DNA from: Clostridia bacterium
GTDB lineage: Bacteria > Bacillota > DSM-521 > Neomoorellales > Neomoorellaceae
DNA: 64,000 nucleotides
Direction of reading: 5' to 3'
NCBI GenBank assembly: GCA_030445865.1
Contig: JASUSV010000002.1
Location: 1 to 64,000 of the forward strand
The notes under the pieces were generated by a model. The model was not told the DNA's origin and made no database searches. It worked only from the letters and a program-made list of their open reading frames with translations. How positions within the stretch are numbered: the stretch's first letter is position 1; each line of letters begins with the position of its first letter. Positions 44,920 through 53,409 of the stretch are shown here, piece after piece. Position numbers and translations under genes: made by a program.

Positions 44920-44934
44920 CAAAAAGGATGGTGG

Positions 44935-46830
44935 ATGATGGTACCTTATGCCTGGCTGATAACCGCAATGCCTTTTATTGCCTTCCTGATAATTATCGGC
45001 GTTACTTACCGCAGGCCTCTGGCCAGCGCACTCGTGGCCATTACCTGTACAGCCGTGTCCCTCATGGTCTCCCTGTCCGTTTTAGTGGCGGTTATAGGAG
45101 GGCAAACGGCCGAATTGAGCCTGAAATGGGCAGAAATCAGCTCGTTTAAGTTAGAACTCGGCGTGCTGGTAGATCCCATGTCTGCCGTCATGTTCGTGGT
45201 GGTAAGTACCATCACTTTGCTGGTACAAATTTATTCCATCGGCTATATGCACGGCGATCCGGGATTTTCTCGATTCTTTTCTTTCCTTTCGCTTTTTGCT
45301 TTTTCCATGCTCGGTCTGGTTTCGGCCAATAATTTCCTGCAGATCTTTATGTTCTGGGAGCTAGTAGGTCTATGTTCCTATTTGTTAATAGGCTTCTGGT
45401 ACGATCAGCCGGGCGTGGCTCTGCCGCCCCCTGCTGCCGGCATGCGGGCTTTTATTGTTACCCGTATCGGCGACGTTGGTTTCCTGATCGGCATCCTTTT
45501 ATTGGCTTCGGCCATTCCTACCCTCAACTTCAATGAAATATTTGCGGCTGCCGAAGCCGGCAAATTAAATACGACCCTTTTAACGATAGCAGCCGTTCTC
45601 ATTTTTACCGGCGCCGTAGGCAAGTCGGCCCAGTTCCCTCTGCACGTCTGGTTGCCGGACGCCATGGAAGGCCCGACACCGGTCAGCGCTCTTATTCATG
45701 CGGCGACTATGGTGGCGGCCGGCGTCTACCTGGTGGCCAGGACCATGGCTATTTTTGCAGCTGGCCCGGATTCCCTTCTGGTGGTAGCCTATATCGGCGG
45801 CTTTACCGCCTTCCTGGCTGCTTCCATCGGGCTGGTAATGACCGATTTCAAGCGCGTAATAGCCTATTCCACTATCAGCCAGCTCGGCTATATGATGATG
45901 GCCTTAGGGGTAAGCGGCGCGGTTACCGCCGGTATGTTTCATTTAACCACCCATGCTTTCTTTAAAGCCCTTTTGTTTTTGGCTATCGGGAGCGTAATCC
46001 ATGCTGCTCATTCCCAGGAAATGCGTGACCTGGGCGGGCTGGGGAAGGATATGAAAATTACTTCCCTGACCTTTTTGGTCGGCTCCCTGGCCCTAGCCGG
46101 CATCCCGCCCTTCAGCGGCTTTTGGAGTAAAGACGAGATCGTACACGCAGCTTTTGCCTCCGGTAAAGTGGGGCTGGGCTTTTTAGGCCTCATCGTGGCC
46201 TTTATGACCTCCTTCTATATTTTCCGCGTCTATTTTGCCACTTTCTGGGGGGAACGCCCCGCTCACCAGCATGGCCACCATGTCCACGAATCCCCGCCGA
46301 CTATGACGGTTCCGCTTATAATCCTGGCTGTACTGGCCGTTGTGGTGGGTTGGGTCGGCACCCCTTGGGCCAATTATTTTGCCGCTTTTTTGAGCCCTGG
46401 CGAGCATCACGGCGGAGGAGTCGAGGGTTTTACCGTAATGTTAATGCTGGTTTCCACCCTCATCGCTCTGGCCGGCATCCTCTTAGCCTGGGCTATTTAC
46501 GGGCGGCGGCACTACGACATAGAACCCCTGGCAGAAAAATCCCCCGGACTTTACGCCTTTTTAAGCAAGAAGTGGTTCATTGAAAACTTCTATTATGGCG
46601 TTATAGTGCCTTACGGCGCGGTGGGCCTGGCCCGCCTTTGCGCCTGGTTTGACCGGGCTATAATCGACGGGCTGGTAAACGGCATTGCCGGGGTAGTCGG
46701 AGGTATAGGCGTAAGTTTGAGGCGTTTTCAGACGGGCTACCTCCAGTTTTATGCTTTAATCTTTTTTGCGGTGGTAGTAATTGCTGCCGTCTATCTAACT
46801 TTGTTTACTGGCTTAAGTGCAGGAATTTAG
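44935..46830 (+). CDS. nuoL: Complex I proton-pumping subunit NuoL
   Basis: Antiporter-like subunit with long lateral helix, 631 aa. Conserved glutamate in FWELVGLCSYLLIGFW (about 145), lysine helix GKSAQFPLHVWLPDAMEGPTPVSALIHAATMVAAGVYL (about 225), and FWSKDEI (about 397). Normal length. Confidence 0.96.
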   Translation: MMVPYAWLITAMPFIAFLIIIGVTYRRPLASALVAITCTAVSLMVSLSVLVAVIGGQTAELSLKWAEISSFKLELGVLVDPMSAVMFVVVSTITLLVQIYSIGYMHGDPGFSRFFSFLSLFAFSMLGLVSANNFLQIFMFWELVGLCSYLLIGFWYDQPGVALPPPAAGMRAFIVTRIGDVGFLIGILLLASAIPTLNFNEIFAAAEAGKLNTTLLTIAAVLIFTGAVGKSAQFPLHVWLPDAMEGPTPVSALIHAATMVAAGVYLVARTMAIFAAGPDSLLVVAYIGGFTAFLAASIGLVMTDFKRVIAYSTISQLGYMMMALGVSGAVTAGMFHLTTHAFFKALLFLAIGSVIHAAHSQEMRDLGGLGKDMKITSLTFLVGSLALAGIPPFSGFWSKDEIVHAAFASGKVGLGFLGLIVAFMTSFYIFRVYFATFWGERPAHQHGHHVHESPPTMTVPLIILAVLAVVVGWVGTPWANYFAAFLSPGEHHGGGVEGFTVMLMLVSTLIALAGILLAWAIYGRRHYDIEPLAEKSPGLYAFLSKKWFIENFYYGVIVPYGAVGLARLCAWFDRAIIDGLVNGIAGVVGGIGVSLRRFQTGYLQFYALIFFAVVVIAAVYLTLFTGLSAGI

Positions 46831-46842
46831 GGAGGGAAATTT

Positions 46843-48294
46843 ATGCCCTGGCTTTCGCTATTGCTCGTTTTGCCCGTACTGGGAGCGCTGATTATTTTTT
46901 GCACTCCCAGAGAACAGGATAAGACGGTTAAAGCGGTAGCCCTGCTTATAGGTATACTTGAAACCGTCATTTCTCTAGGCCTGTATTTTAGTTACGACTT
47001 TCATAAGGCGGGGCTCCAGTTTATAGAGGAGTATAATTGGATTACCACCCTGAACATCAAGTACTTCTTGGGCGTAGACGGCTTGAGCCTGCCTATGGTT
47101 GTCCTGACGACTTTTATTTTCCTGTGCGCCGTTCTGGCTTCCTGGGGTATGAGCCACCGGGTAAAAGAATACTTCTTTTTAATTATGATCATGGAAACGG
47201 CGGTGCTGGGCGTTTTTACTTCCCTTGACCTCTTCCTTTTCTTCCTTTTCTGGGAGCTGGAATTGATACCCATGTACCTGCTCATCGGTATCTGGGGTTC
47301 TGCCCGGCGCGAGTATGCGGCCATGAAGTTCATTATTTACACCATGACGGGTAGCGCCTTCTTGCTGGCTGGTTTCCTGGCCATGTACTTCCTGGCCCCC
47401 GAGCGCACTTTTGATATAACCCAACTGGCGAAAGCGGGGTTTGCGCCCGGCGTCCAGAGCCTGCTTTTCGTCCTGATATTCTTAGGGTTTGCCGTGAAGC
47501 TACCGGTTTTCCCTTTCCATACCTGGTTACCCGACGCCCACGTTGAGGCTCCGGCGCCGGTGAGTATGATCCTGGCCGGCGTCCTCTTAAAAATGGGGGG
47601 CTACGGGCTTATCCGCATTAACGTCGGCCTGTTGCCGGAAGGGGTAAAAGCGTATATTCCCCTGTTGGCGACTCTGGCCATAATTAACGTGCTTTATGGT
47701 GCCTATGTGGCCCTGGGGCAAAAGGATTTGAAGACCATGATCGCCATGTCCAGCGTGAGCCATATGGGCTTTGTGCTTTTGCCGGTGGCGGCCATGACGC
47801 CTCTGGCCCTTAACGGCGCGGTATTGGAAATGTTCGCCCACGGCACGGTGTCGGCCCTGCTCTTCTTTTGCGTCGGCCTGATTTACGAGCGGGCCCATAC
47901 CCGCGAGATTAAAGCGCTGGAGGGCGGCCTGGCGGCCTGCGTACCTAAGATAGCCGTGGCCTTTATAATCGGCGGCCTGGCCTCCCTGGGCCTACCGGGA
48001 ATGAGCCAGTTTATAGCCGAATTCCTGGTCTTCCTGGGTTCTTTTCCCGTGCTGCGCCTGCCAACCGTCCTTGGGACTACGGGGATTGTGTTTACGGCCG
48101 GCTATATTCTCTGGGCGATAAAGCGGATTTTTTACGGGCCGCTTAACCCCAAGTGGGCGCACTTGAAAGATATGCAGCATTCTTACGAGTACCTGCCGGT
48201 AGTAATCCTTGTCGGGTTGACGGTTTTAATTGGCTTCTACCCGGCTTTAATCACCAACTGGAGCGACTCCAGTTTGCTGGCCATGCTAAGGTAG
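46843..48294 (+). CDS. nuoM: Complex I proton-pumping subunit NuoM
   Basis: Antiporter-like subunit, 483 aa. FWELELIPMYLLIGIWG (about 135) has the conserved glutamate; KLPVFPFHTWLPDAHVEAPAPVSMILAGVLLKMGGYG (about 220) has the lysine and HTWLPDAH motif. GGGAGG precedes the start. Confidence 0.96.
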   Translation: MPWLSLLLVLPVLGALIIFCTPREQDKTVKAVALLIGILETVISLGLYFSYDFHKAGLQFIEEYNWITTLNIKYFLGVDGLSLPMVVLTTFIFLCAVLASWGMSHRVKEYFFLIMIMETAVLGVFTSLDLFLFFLFWELELIPMYLLIGIWGSARREYAAMKFIIYTMTGSAFLLAGFLAMYFLAPERTFDITQLAKAGFAPGVQSLLFVLIFLGFAVKLPVFPFHTWLPDAHVEAPAPVSMILAGVLLKMGGYGLIRINVGLLPEGVKAYIPLLATLAIINVLYGAYVALGQKDLKTMIAMSSVSHMGFVLLPVAAMTPLALNGAVLEMFAHGTVSALLFFCVGLIYERAHTREIKALEGGLAACVPKIAVAFIIGGLASLGLPGMSQFIAEFLVFLGSFPVLRLPTVLGTTGIVFTAGYILWAIKRIFYGPLNPKWAHLKDMQHSYEYLPVVILVGLTVLIGFYPALITNWSDSSLLAMLR

Positions 48295-48312
48295 TGAGGG
48301 GGAAATTGGATT

Positions 48313-49752
48313 ATGGACTGGTGGCTCTTAAGCCCGGAAATTATCGTCGCTACGCTGGCCCTGGTCTTACTGATTCTTGATTTCCTGCTCCCGGCCGGCG
48401 TTGACCGCAAGAAGATGGGGGTATTCGCCCTGATCGGCCTGCTAGCTGCCCTGCTGGCCACGCTGGATATAGCTGGCAGTAAAGGCCAGCTTTTCGGCGG
48501 CCTTCTGGCGGTTGATAACCTATCCCTCTTCTTTAAGATAATTTTTATCCTGGCGGCCATATGCGTCTTTTTATTGGCCCATGATTACCTGGAAAAAGTT
48601 CCGGGGCACCGGGGAGAATTCTACTGGCTTACTTTAACCGCCCTGCTGGGCATGATGATTACGGCGGCCAGCAGCGAATTGATTACCATTTATATTGGTA
48701 TTGAATTGATGAGCCTGTCTTTTTATCCGCTGGTAGGGTGCTTGAAAAAAAATAAAGCCTCGACGGAGGCGGCTTTGAAATATTTTATCTTGGGCTCTTT
48801 TGCCATCGCCGTCTGGCTTTATGGCGCGGCCATCCTTTACGGCCTCACCGGCACAACCGATCTGGCTAAAATCGCTGCCGGGCTGGGCAAGGAAGCGGGG
48901 CCTTTAATGTATTTCGGCCTGTTCTTGCTTCTAGCCGGTTTTGGTTTTAAGATGGGTTTGGTACCCTTCCATATGTGGGTGCCGGATACGTACGAAGGGG
49001 CCCCGACGCCGGTAACCGCCTATCTGGCGGTGGGCTCCAAGGCGGCCGGTTTTGCCGTTTTCTTAAGGCTCATGTTTACCGCCTTTCCAGCCCTTTATGC
49101 CCGGTGGATGGTATGGTTGGGGATACTGGCCGTGCTGACCATGACCTGGGGCAATATTGCTGCCTTGAGGCAGAGCAATATTAAGCGCCTGCTGGCCTAT
49201 TCGGCCATAGCGCATGCCGGCTATACTTTAATAGGCGTCATATCCTTTAATGCCACCGGAGCCGCGGCCATTATGTTCTACCTTTTCGGCTACCTTTTTG
49301 CCAACCTGGGCGCTTTTGCAGTAGTCATCGCTTTTGCCAATGCTACCGGGAGTGAGCATATTGCCGATTATGCCGGCTTACGCTGGCGCAATCCTTTTCT
49401 GGCCTTCTGCCTTGCCTTATGCCTTCTTTCCCTGGCGGGCATACCGCCCCTCACTGGGTTTTTCGGTAAACTCTACCTCTTTTTGGGCGCTCTGGAGCGG
49501 GGGGGATGGCTGCTGACTCTGGTGATAATTGCGGCCATCAACAGCGCCATCTCGCTTTTTTACTATGTTAACGTAATCCGCACCATGTATTTGCTGCCGC
49601 CCAAAGATACCGGCGAGCTTAAATCTTCGCCGTTGCTTAATTTTACCCTTGTGGTTACCGTAGCCGGCGTACTCTTGGCCCTGTTCTACTTCCAACCCCT
49701 CATCGGGGCGCTCCAGGCAAACGACCTGATGTCGGCGGCCTGGCTAAAATAA
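48313..49752 (+). CDS. nuoN: Complex I proton-pumping subunit NuoN
   Basis: Antiporter-like subunit, 479 aa, last of the nuo genes. It has TIYIGIELMSLSFYPLVG (about 120), KMGLVPFHMWVPDTYEGAPTPVTAYLAVGSKAAG (about 216) and LSLAGIPPLTGFFGKLYLF (about 375). Its stop touches an in-frame start of yraN. Confidence 0.96.
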   Translation: MDWWLLSPEIIVATLALVLLILDFLLPAGVDRKKMGVFALIGLLAALLATLDIAGSKGQLFGGLLAVDNLSLFFKIIFILAAICVFLLAHDYLEKVPGHRGEFYWLTLTALLGMMITAASSELITIYIGIELMSLSFYPLVGCLKKNKASTEAALKYFILGSFAIAVWLYGAAILYGLTGTTDLAKIAAGLGKEAGPLMYFGLFLLLAGFGFKMGLVPFHMWVPDTYEGAPTPVTAYLAVGSKAAGFAVFLRLMFTAFPALYARWMVWLGILAVLTMTWGNIAALRQSNIKRLLAYSAIAHAGYTLIGVISFNATGAAAIMFYLFGYLFANLGAFAVVIAFANATGSEHIADYAGLRWRNPFLAFCLALCLLSLAGIPPLTGFFGKLYLFLGALERGGWLLTLVIIAAINSAISLFYYVNVIRTMYLLPPKDTGELKSSPLLNFTLVVTVAGVLLALFYFQPLIGALQANDLMSAAWLK

Positions 49753-49778
49753 TGAACCTTAAAAGCGGTCGAGGTATT

Positions 49779-50144
49779 ATGCCATCGCCATGGAAACAAG
49801 AAATAGGGAGGCTGGGAGAAGAGGCGGCCGCTAATTATTTGAAGGCTATGGGCTACCGGATCCTGGAACGCAATTTCCGCTGCCGCCTGGGCGAAATCGA
49901 TTTAATTGCCCTGGAAAAGGACGAGCTGGTCTTTGTGGAGGTCCGGACCCGCACCTCTCTGAGTTTAGGCTTGCCTCAAGAATCGGTACGGCATTGGAAG
50001 CGACATAAGTTGAGGGAACTCGCCAGCTTTTACCTTAAGAAGTTTCCTGACAAAACGCCTCCCTGCCGCTTCGATGTAGTGGCGGTGCAGGTAACCAAAA
50101 AGGGTGAGGTGGAGAAAATAGAGCTCTTCCGCAACGCTTTTTGA
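49779..50144 (+). CDS. yraN: YraN family nuclease-like protein (UPF0102)
   Basis: A 121-aa protein with a restriction-endonuclease-like core: GRLGEEAAANYLKAMGYRILERNFR, GEIDLIALEKDELVFVEVRTR has the E..D..ExK-like acidic residues. ATG at 49779 is chosen because GAGG lies just upstream; ATG 49752 is also possible. Normally near rnhB in Firmicutes; the nuo block now lies between them. Confidence 0.88.
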   Translation: MPSPWKQEIGRLGEEAAANYLKAMGYRILERNFRCRLGEIDLIALEKDELVFVEVRTRTSLSLGLPQESVRHWKRHKLRELASFYLKKFPDKTPPCRFDVVAVQVTKKGEVEKIELFRNAF

Positions 50145-50150
50145 TATAAT
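50142..50150 (+). promoter_or_regulatory. Extended -10 promoter for fdhA
   Basis: TGATATAAT overlaps the yraN stop codon and lies 68 bp before the fdhA start. The leader contains a GGGC-TATC-GCCC hairpin. fdhA can therefore be expressed apart from the nuo genes. A molybdenum-cofactor riboswitch seems unlikely because the leader is only about 60 nt. Confidence 0.6.
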
Positions 50151-50217
50151 TAAAATTAGTAAGGGCTATCGCCCCGACCCTTTGGATAACCCAAGACCTA
50201 TTTAGGGGGTTAATAGC

Positions 50218-52926
50218 GTGGTCAAGTTGAAGATTAACGATAAAGAAATAGCCGTTCCGGAGGGGACGACTATTTTAGAAGCGGCCAGGGAAATGGGTGT
50301 TCATATTCCTACCCTTTGCTACCATCCCAAGCTTAGGCCGCTGGGACATTGCCGCCTCTGCCTGGTAGAAGTTAAGGGAGCGGCCAAGCCCGTAGCTGCC
50401 TGCGAAACGCCGGCCCTGGAAGGTATGGAAGTTTTCACTGATACCCCCAGGGTTCGCGAAATGCGTAAAGGAATTCTTGAACTGCTGATCGCCACGCATC
50501 CGGTTAACGGCTGTTACACCTGCGACCGTTCCGGCAATTGCGAGTTGCAGAACTTCGTCTACGCCCAAGGCCTGACGGAATGTACTTTTTCAACCGATAC
50601 TTATCGCTATCCGGTGGTGAAAGACAACCCTTTTATCGTCCGGGACTATGAAAAGTGCATTCTCTGCGGTCGCTGCGTGCAGGTATGCCGCGAGGTGCAA
50701 CTCAATTTTGCCCTGAATATGGTAAATAAAGGTTTTAAAACCAAAATTGCGCCGGTAGCCAACGGCGAAGAAGCGGCTTCCACTGAAAGCCCCTGCGTAT
50801 TTTGCGGACAGTGCGTCCAGGTCTGCCCCGTAGGCGCTCTGGTTGAAAAAAGCAGCCGCTATAAAGTGCGGGAATGGGAGCTTAAAAAGGTTCGAAGCGT
50901 TTGTTCTTATTGCGGGGTAGGCTGCAACCTGGAGCTTTATGTCAAGGACGGGAAGGTAGTCAAAGTTAGAGGTTATGATAACCCCGCCGTTAATAACGGC
51001 TGGCTTTGCGTGAAAGGCCGTTTTGGCTTTGACTATATTCACAGCCCCGAGCGGCTGCAGCAGCCTTTGATCCGCGTAGGCGAGCGGGGCGAAGGGAAAT
51101 TCAGGGAGGCCACCTGGGATGAGGCGCTGGATTTGGTAGCCGAGAACTTACGCCGTATCCGCGATGAATATGGCGGCGACTCCCTAGGAATCTTGTGCTC
51201 GGCTAAATGCACTAACGAGGAAAATTACCTCTTACAGAAGCTGACGCGAGGTGTGCTGGGCACCAATAATATCGACCATTGCGCCCGTCTCTGACACTCT
51301 TCTACGGTTGCCGGTCTGGCAGCCGCGTTTGGCAGTGGGGCTATGACCAATTCCATCCAGGACATAGGTCAGGCCGACTGCATCCTAGTAATCGGGAGCA
51401 ACACTACCGAAAACCATCCTATAATCGGACAGAAGGTTAAGCAGGCTGTGCGCCGCGGGGCCAGGCTGATTGTAGCTGACCCGCGTGAAATTGAACTGTC
51501 CAGGTGGGCTACCCTATGGCTGAGGCAGAAGCCCGGTAGCGACCTGGCGCTGATTAACGGTCTTTTAAATGTGATCGTTAAAGAAGGGCTCTACGACCGG
51601 GAATTCATCGCCAGCAGAACCGAAGGCTTTGAGGAGCTTAAGGAGGCCGTATCCCGGTACACGCCGGATAAAGTAGCGGAAATTACCGGTGTCCCGGCAG
51701 AAGATATTATAAAGGCAGCGAGGCTCTATGCCTCCGGCCCGCGGTCGGCCATCTTGTATGCCATGGGTATTACCCAGCATATAAGTGGCACGGCTAATGT
51801 TATGGCTCTGGCCAACCTGGCTATGGCTTGCGGTATGCTGGGCAAGGAGGGCGCGGGTGTCAACCCCTTGCGTGGCCAGAGCAACGTCCAGGGCGCCTGC
51901 GATATGGGTGGCCTGCCCAACGTTTACCCCGGCTACCAGCCCGTCACCGATGCGGCTGTGCGGGAAAAATTTGCCCGCGCCTGGGGTATTGCCCCCGAGA
52001 AGCTTTCTCCGAGCAACGGTTTGACTTTAATGGAGATGATGCAAGCGGCCGAAGAGGGGCGTCTCCGGGGGATGTATATTTTAGGAGAAAACCCGGTTTT
52101 AAGCGACCCCGACGCCGCCCATGTGGAGAAAGCGCTGCGTAAGTTAGATTTTCTGGTGGTGCAGGATATTTTCCTCACCGAAACGGCCAGGTTTGCCGAC
52201 GTAGTCCTGCCCGGTGCCGCCTTTGCCGAAAAAGAGGGTACCTTTACCAACACCGAAAGGCGAGTACAGCTCCTCCATAAAGCCATCGATCCGCCCGGGG
52301 GGGCCAGGGCCGACTGGCAGATTATAGCGGAAATTATCCGCCGCCTGGGGTTCCCGGCGAACTATAACTCGCCGGCGGAAATTATGGCCGAAATCGCCCA
52401 GGTGACACCTAGCTACGCTGGAATTAATTATAAACGCCTTGAGGGGCAGGGGTTGCAATGGCCTTGCCCGGCGCCAGATCATCCGGGTACGCCCGTTTTG
52501 CACCAGGAAAAGTTTAACCGCGGTTTAGGCAAGTTCCATGTAGTAGATTATGTCTTACCGGATGAAGAACCGGATGAGGAATACCCCTATATTTTTACTA
52601 CGGGGCGCCTGCTTTATCATTACCATACGGTTATTTCCCGCAAATCTAAGGGCCTGGAGGAGATCTGCCCCGAGCCGGTGGCAGAAATCAATCCCCAGGA
52701 TGCGGAAAGCTTGGGTATAGGCGACGGCGAACGAGTGGAGCTGATTTCCCGCCGGGGCCGGGTGCAGGTCAAAGCCTGGGTTACCAACAGGGTGCCGCGG
52801 GGTGTAGTGTTTATGACCTTTCATTTCTGGGAGGCGGCGGCTAACCTCCTTACTAACCCGGCTCTTGACCCCGTTGCCAAAATACCCGAGTATAAAGTTT
52901 GCGCCGTCAAAGTGCGGAAACTTTGA
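50218..52926 (+). CDS. fdhA: Selenocysteine formate dehydrogenase alpha subunit
   Basis: Mo/W-bis-pterin formate dehydrogenase, 902 aa when the TGA at 51292-51294 (codon 359) is read as selenocysteine; the frame is open on both sides and the residue follows DHCARL and precedes HSSTV, the active-site position. N-terminus is NuoG-like: 2Fe-2S C34, C45, C48, C62; His-ligated cluster H94, C99, C102, C108; two 4Fe-4S from C147 and C193. The FDH cluster uses C229, C232, C236 and C264. GTG start behind AGGGGG. It oxidises formate or reduces CO2 in the Wood-Ljungdahl path and probably joins the adjacent complex I-like proteins. Confidence 0.97.
51292..51324 (+). promoter_or_regulatory. UGA selenocysteine codon and bacterial SECIS hairpin
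   Basis: Eleven bases after the TGA, GGTTGCC (51306-51312) pairs with GGCAGCC (51318-51324) around the loop GGTCT. Stem position, spacing and the GGUCU apex match the E. coli fdhF SECIS element, where SelB binds the apical G and U. This marks the codon as recoded, not a stop. Confidence 0.93.
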
Positions 52927-52960
52927 CCCGGGATGCGGGGGCGAGATCGAAAGCTTGATT

Positions 52961-53229
52961 TAATACGGGTGCATCCGAAAGAAGTATGAAAATGCCGGGG
53001 ATGCTGGCGTAAGGCGACTTTGGGCGAGTCTTAAGAGCCGTTGGCGAGACCGAGCCCGGAGGCAGGCGACGAGGGCATGGAGGAGGCCGGAAACTCGCGC
53101 AGGATGCTTAAATCCGGCCGGGAACCCCGCCTTAAGGCGCGAGGGGGAGCGATACGGATCGCAGACGAGTCCATCTGGAGCCGTCGCCAGCGCCCCGGTA
53201 CGGGGAATGTTTCGGAAGCATCTAATACG
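52961..53229 (+). mobile_element. 255-bp structured element, copy 3, with 7-bp target duplication
   Basis: The element is 52968-53222, exactly 255 bp as in copy 2. Left end GGTGCATCCGAAA, right end TTTCGGAAGCATC. TAATACG flanks both sides (52961-52967 and 53223-53229), a different sequence from the 8-mer at copy 2, so these are target duplications. Outer and first 100 bp are nearly identical to copy 2; the middle differs but keeps helices, for example CGCCTTAAGGCG in place of CGCC-GAAG-GGCG and GGCCGG/CCGGCC. It lies upstream of the aldehyde oxidoreductase gene in the same orientation as the other copies. Confidence 0.85.
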
Positions 53230-53274
53230 CGGGTGGGCCGAGGGGCGGTTTCTTAACCCAAGACTATCCCAGCC

Positions 53275-53395
53275 CTACCCTGTGCTCCAACTGTAGAAAA
53301 AAGCAACAACTAAAGGCTTAAAAGTTAACCGGACTCCTGATATGCTTGATTGGAAGCAGGGTAGCTTTCCCCAAGGTGTACCCTGCTTCTATTTT
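53275..53395 (+). promoter_or_regulatory. Attenuator-like leader of the aldehyde oxidoreductase gene
   Basis: GAAGCAGGGTA/TACCCTGCTTC (53353-53363 / 53379-53389) followed by TATTTT is a strong intrinsic terminator that ends 15 bp before the gene start. Its left arm can instead pair with CTACCCTG at 53275-53282, which would act as an antiterminator. The 70 nt between them could hold a ligand- or protein-binding domain. A Mo/W-cofactor riboswitch is a reasonable thought for this enzyme but I cannot confirm its consensus. Confidence 0.5.
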
Positions 53396-53409
53396 ACGGG
53401 GTGAGAAAT

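Noticed and set aside
50145-50217. Molybdenum-cofactor riboswitch before fdhA
   Set aside because: The region from the -10 to the start codon is only about 68 nt, too short for that RNA, and only one small hairpin is seen.
50218-51294. fdhA as a truncated gene or pseudogene ending at the TGA
   Set aside because: The frame is open on both sides, the TGA is at the active-site position and a SECIS hairpin follows at the correct distance.
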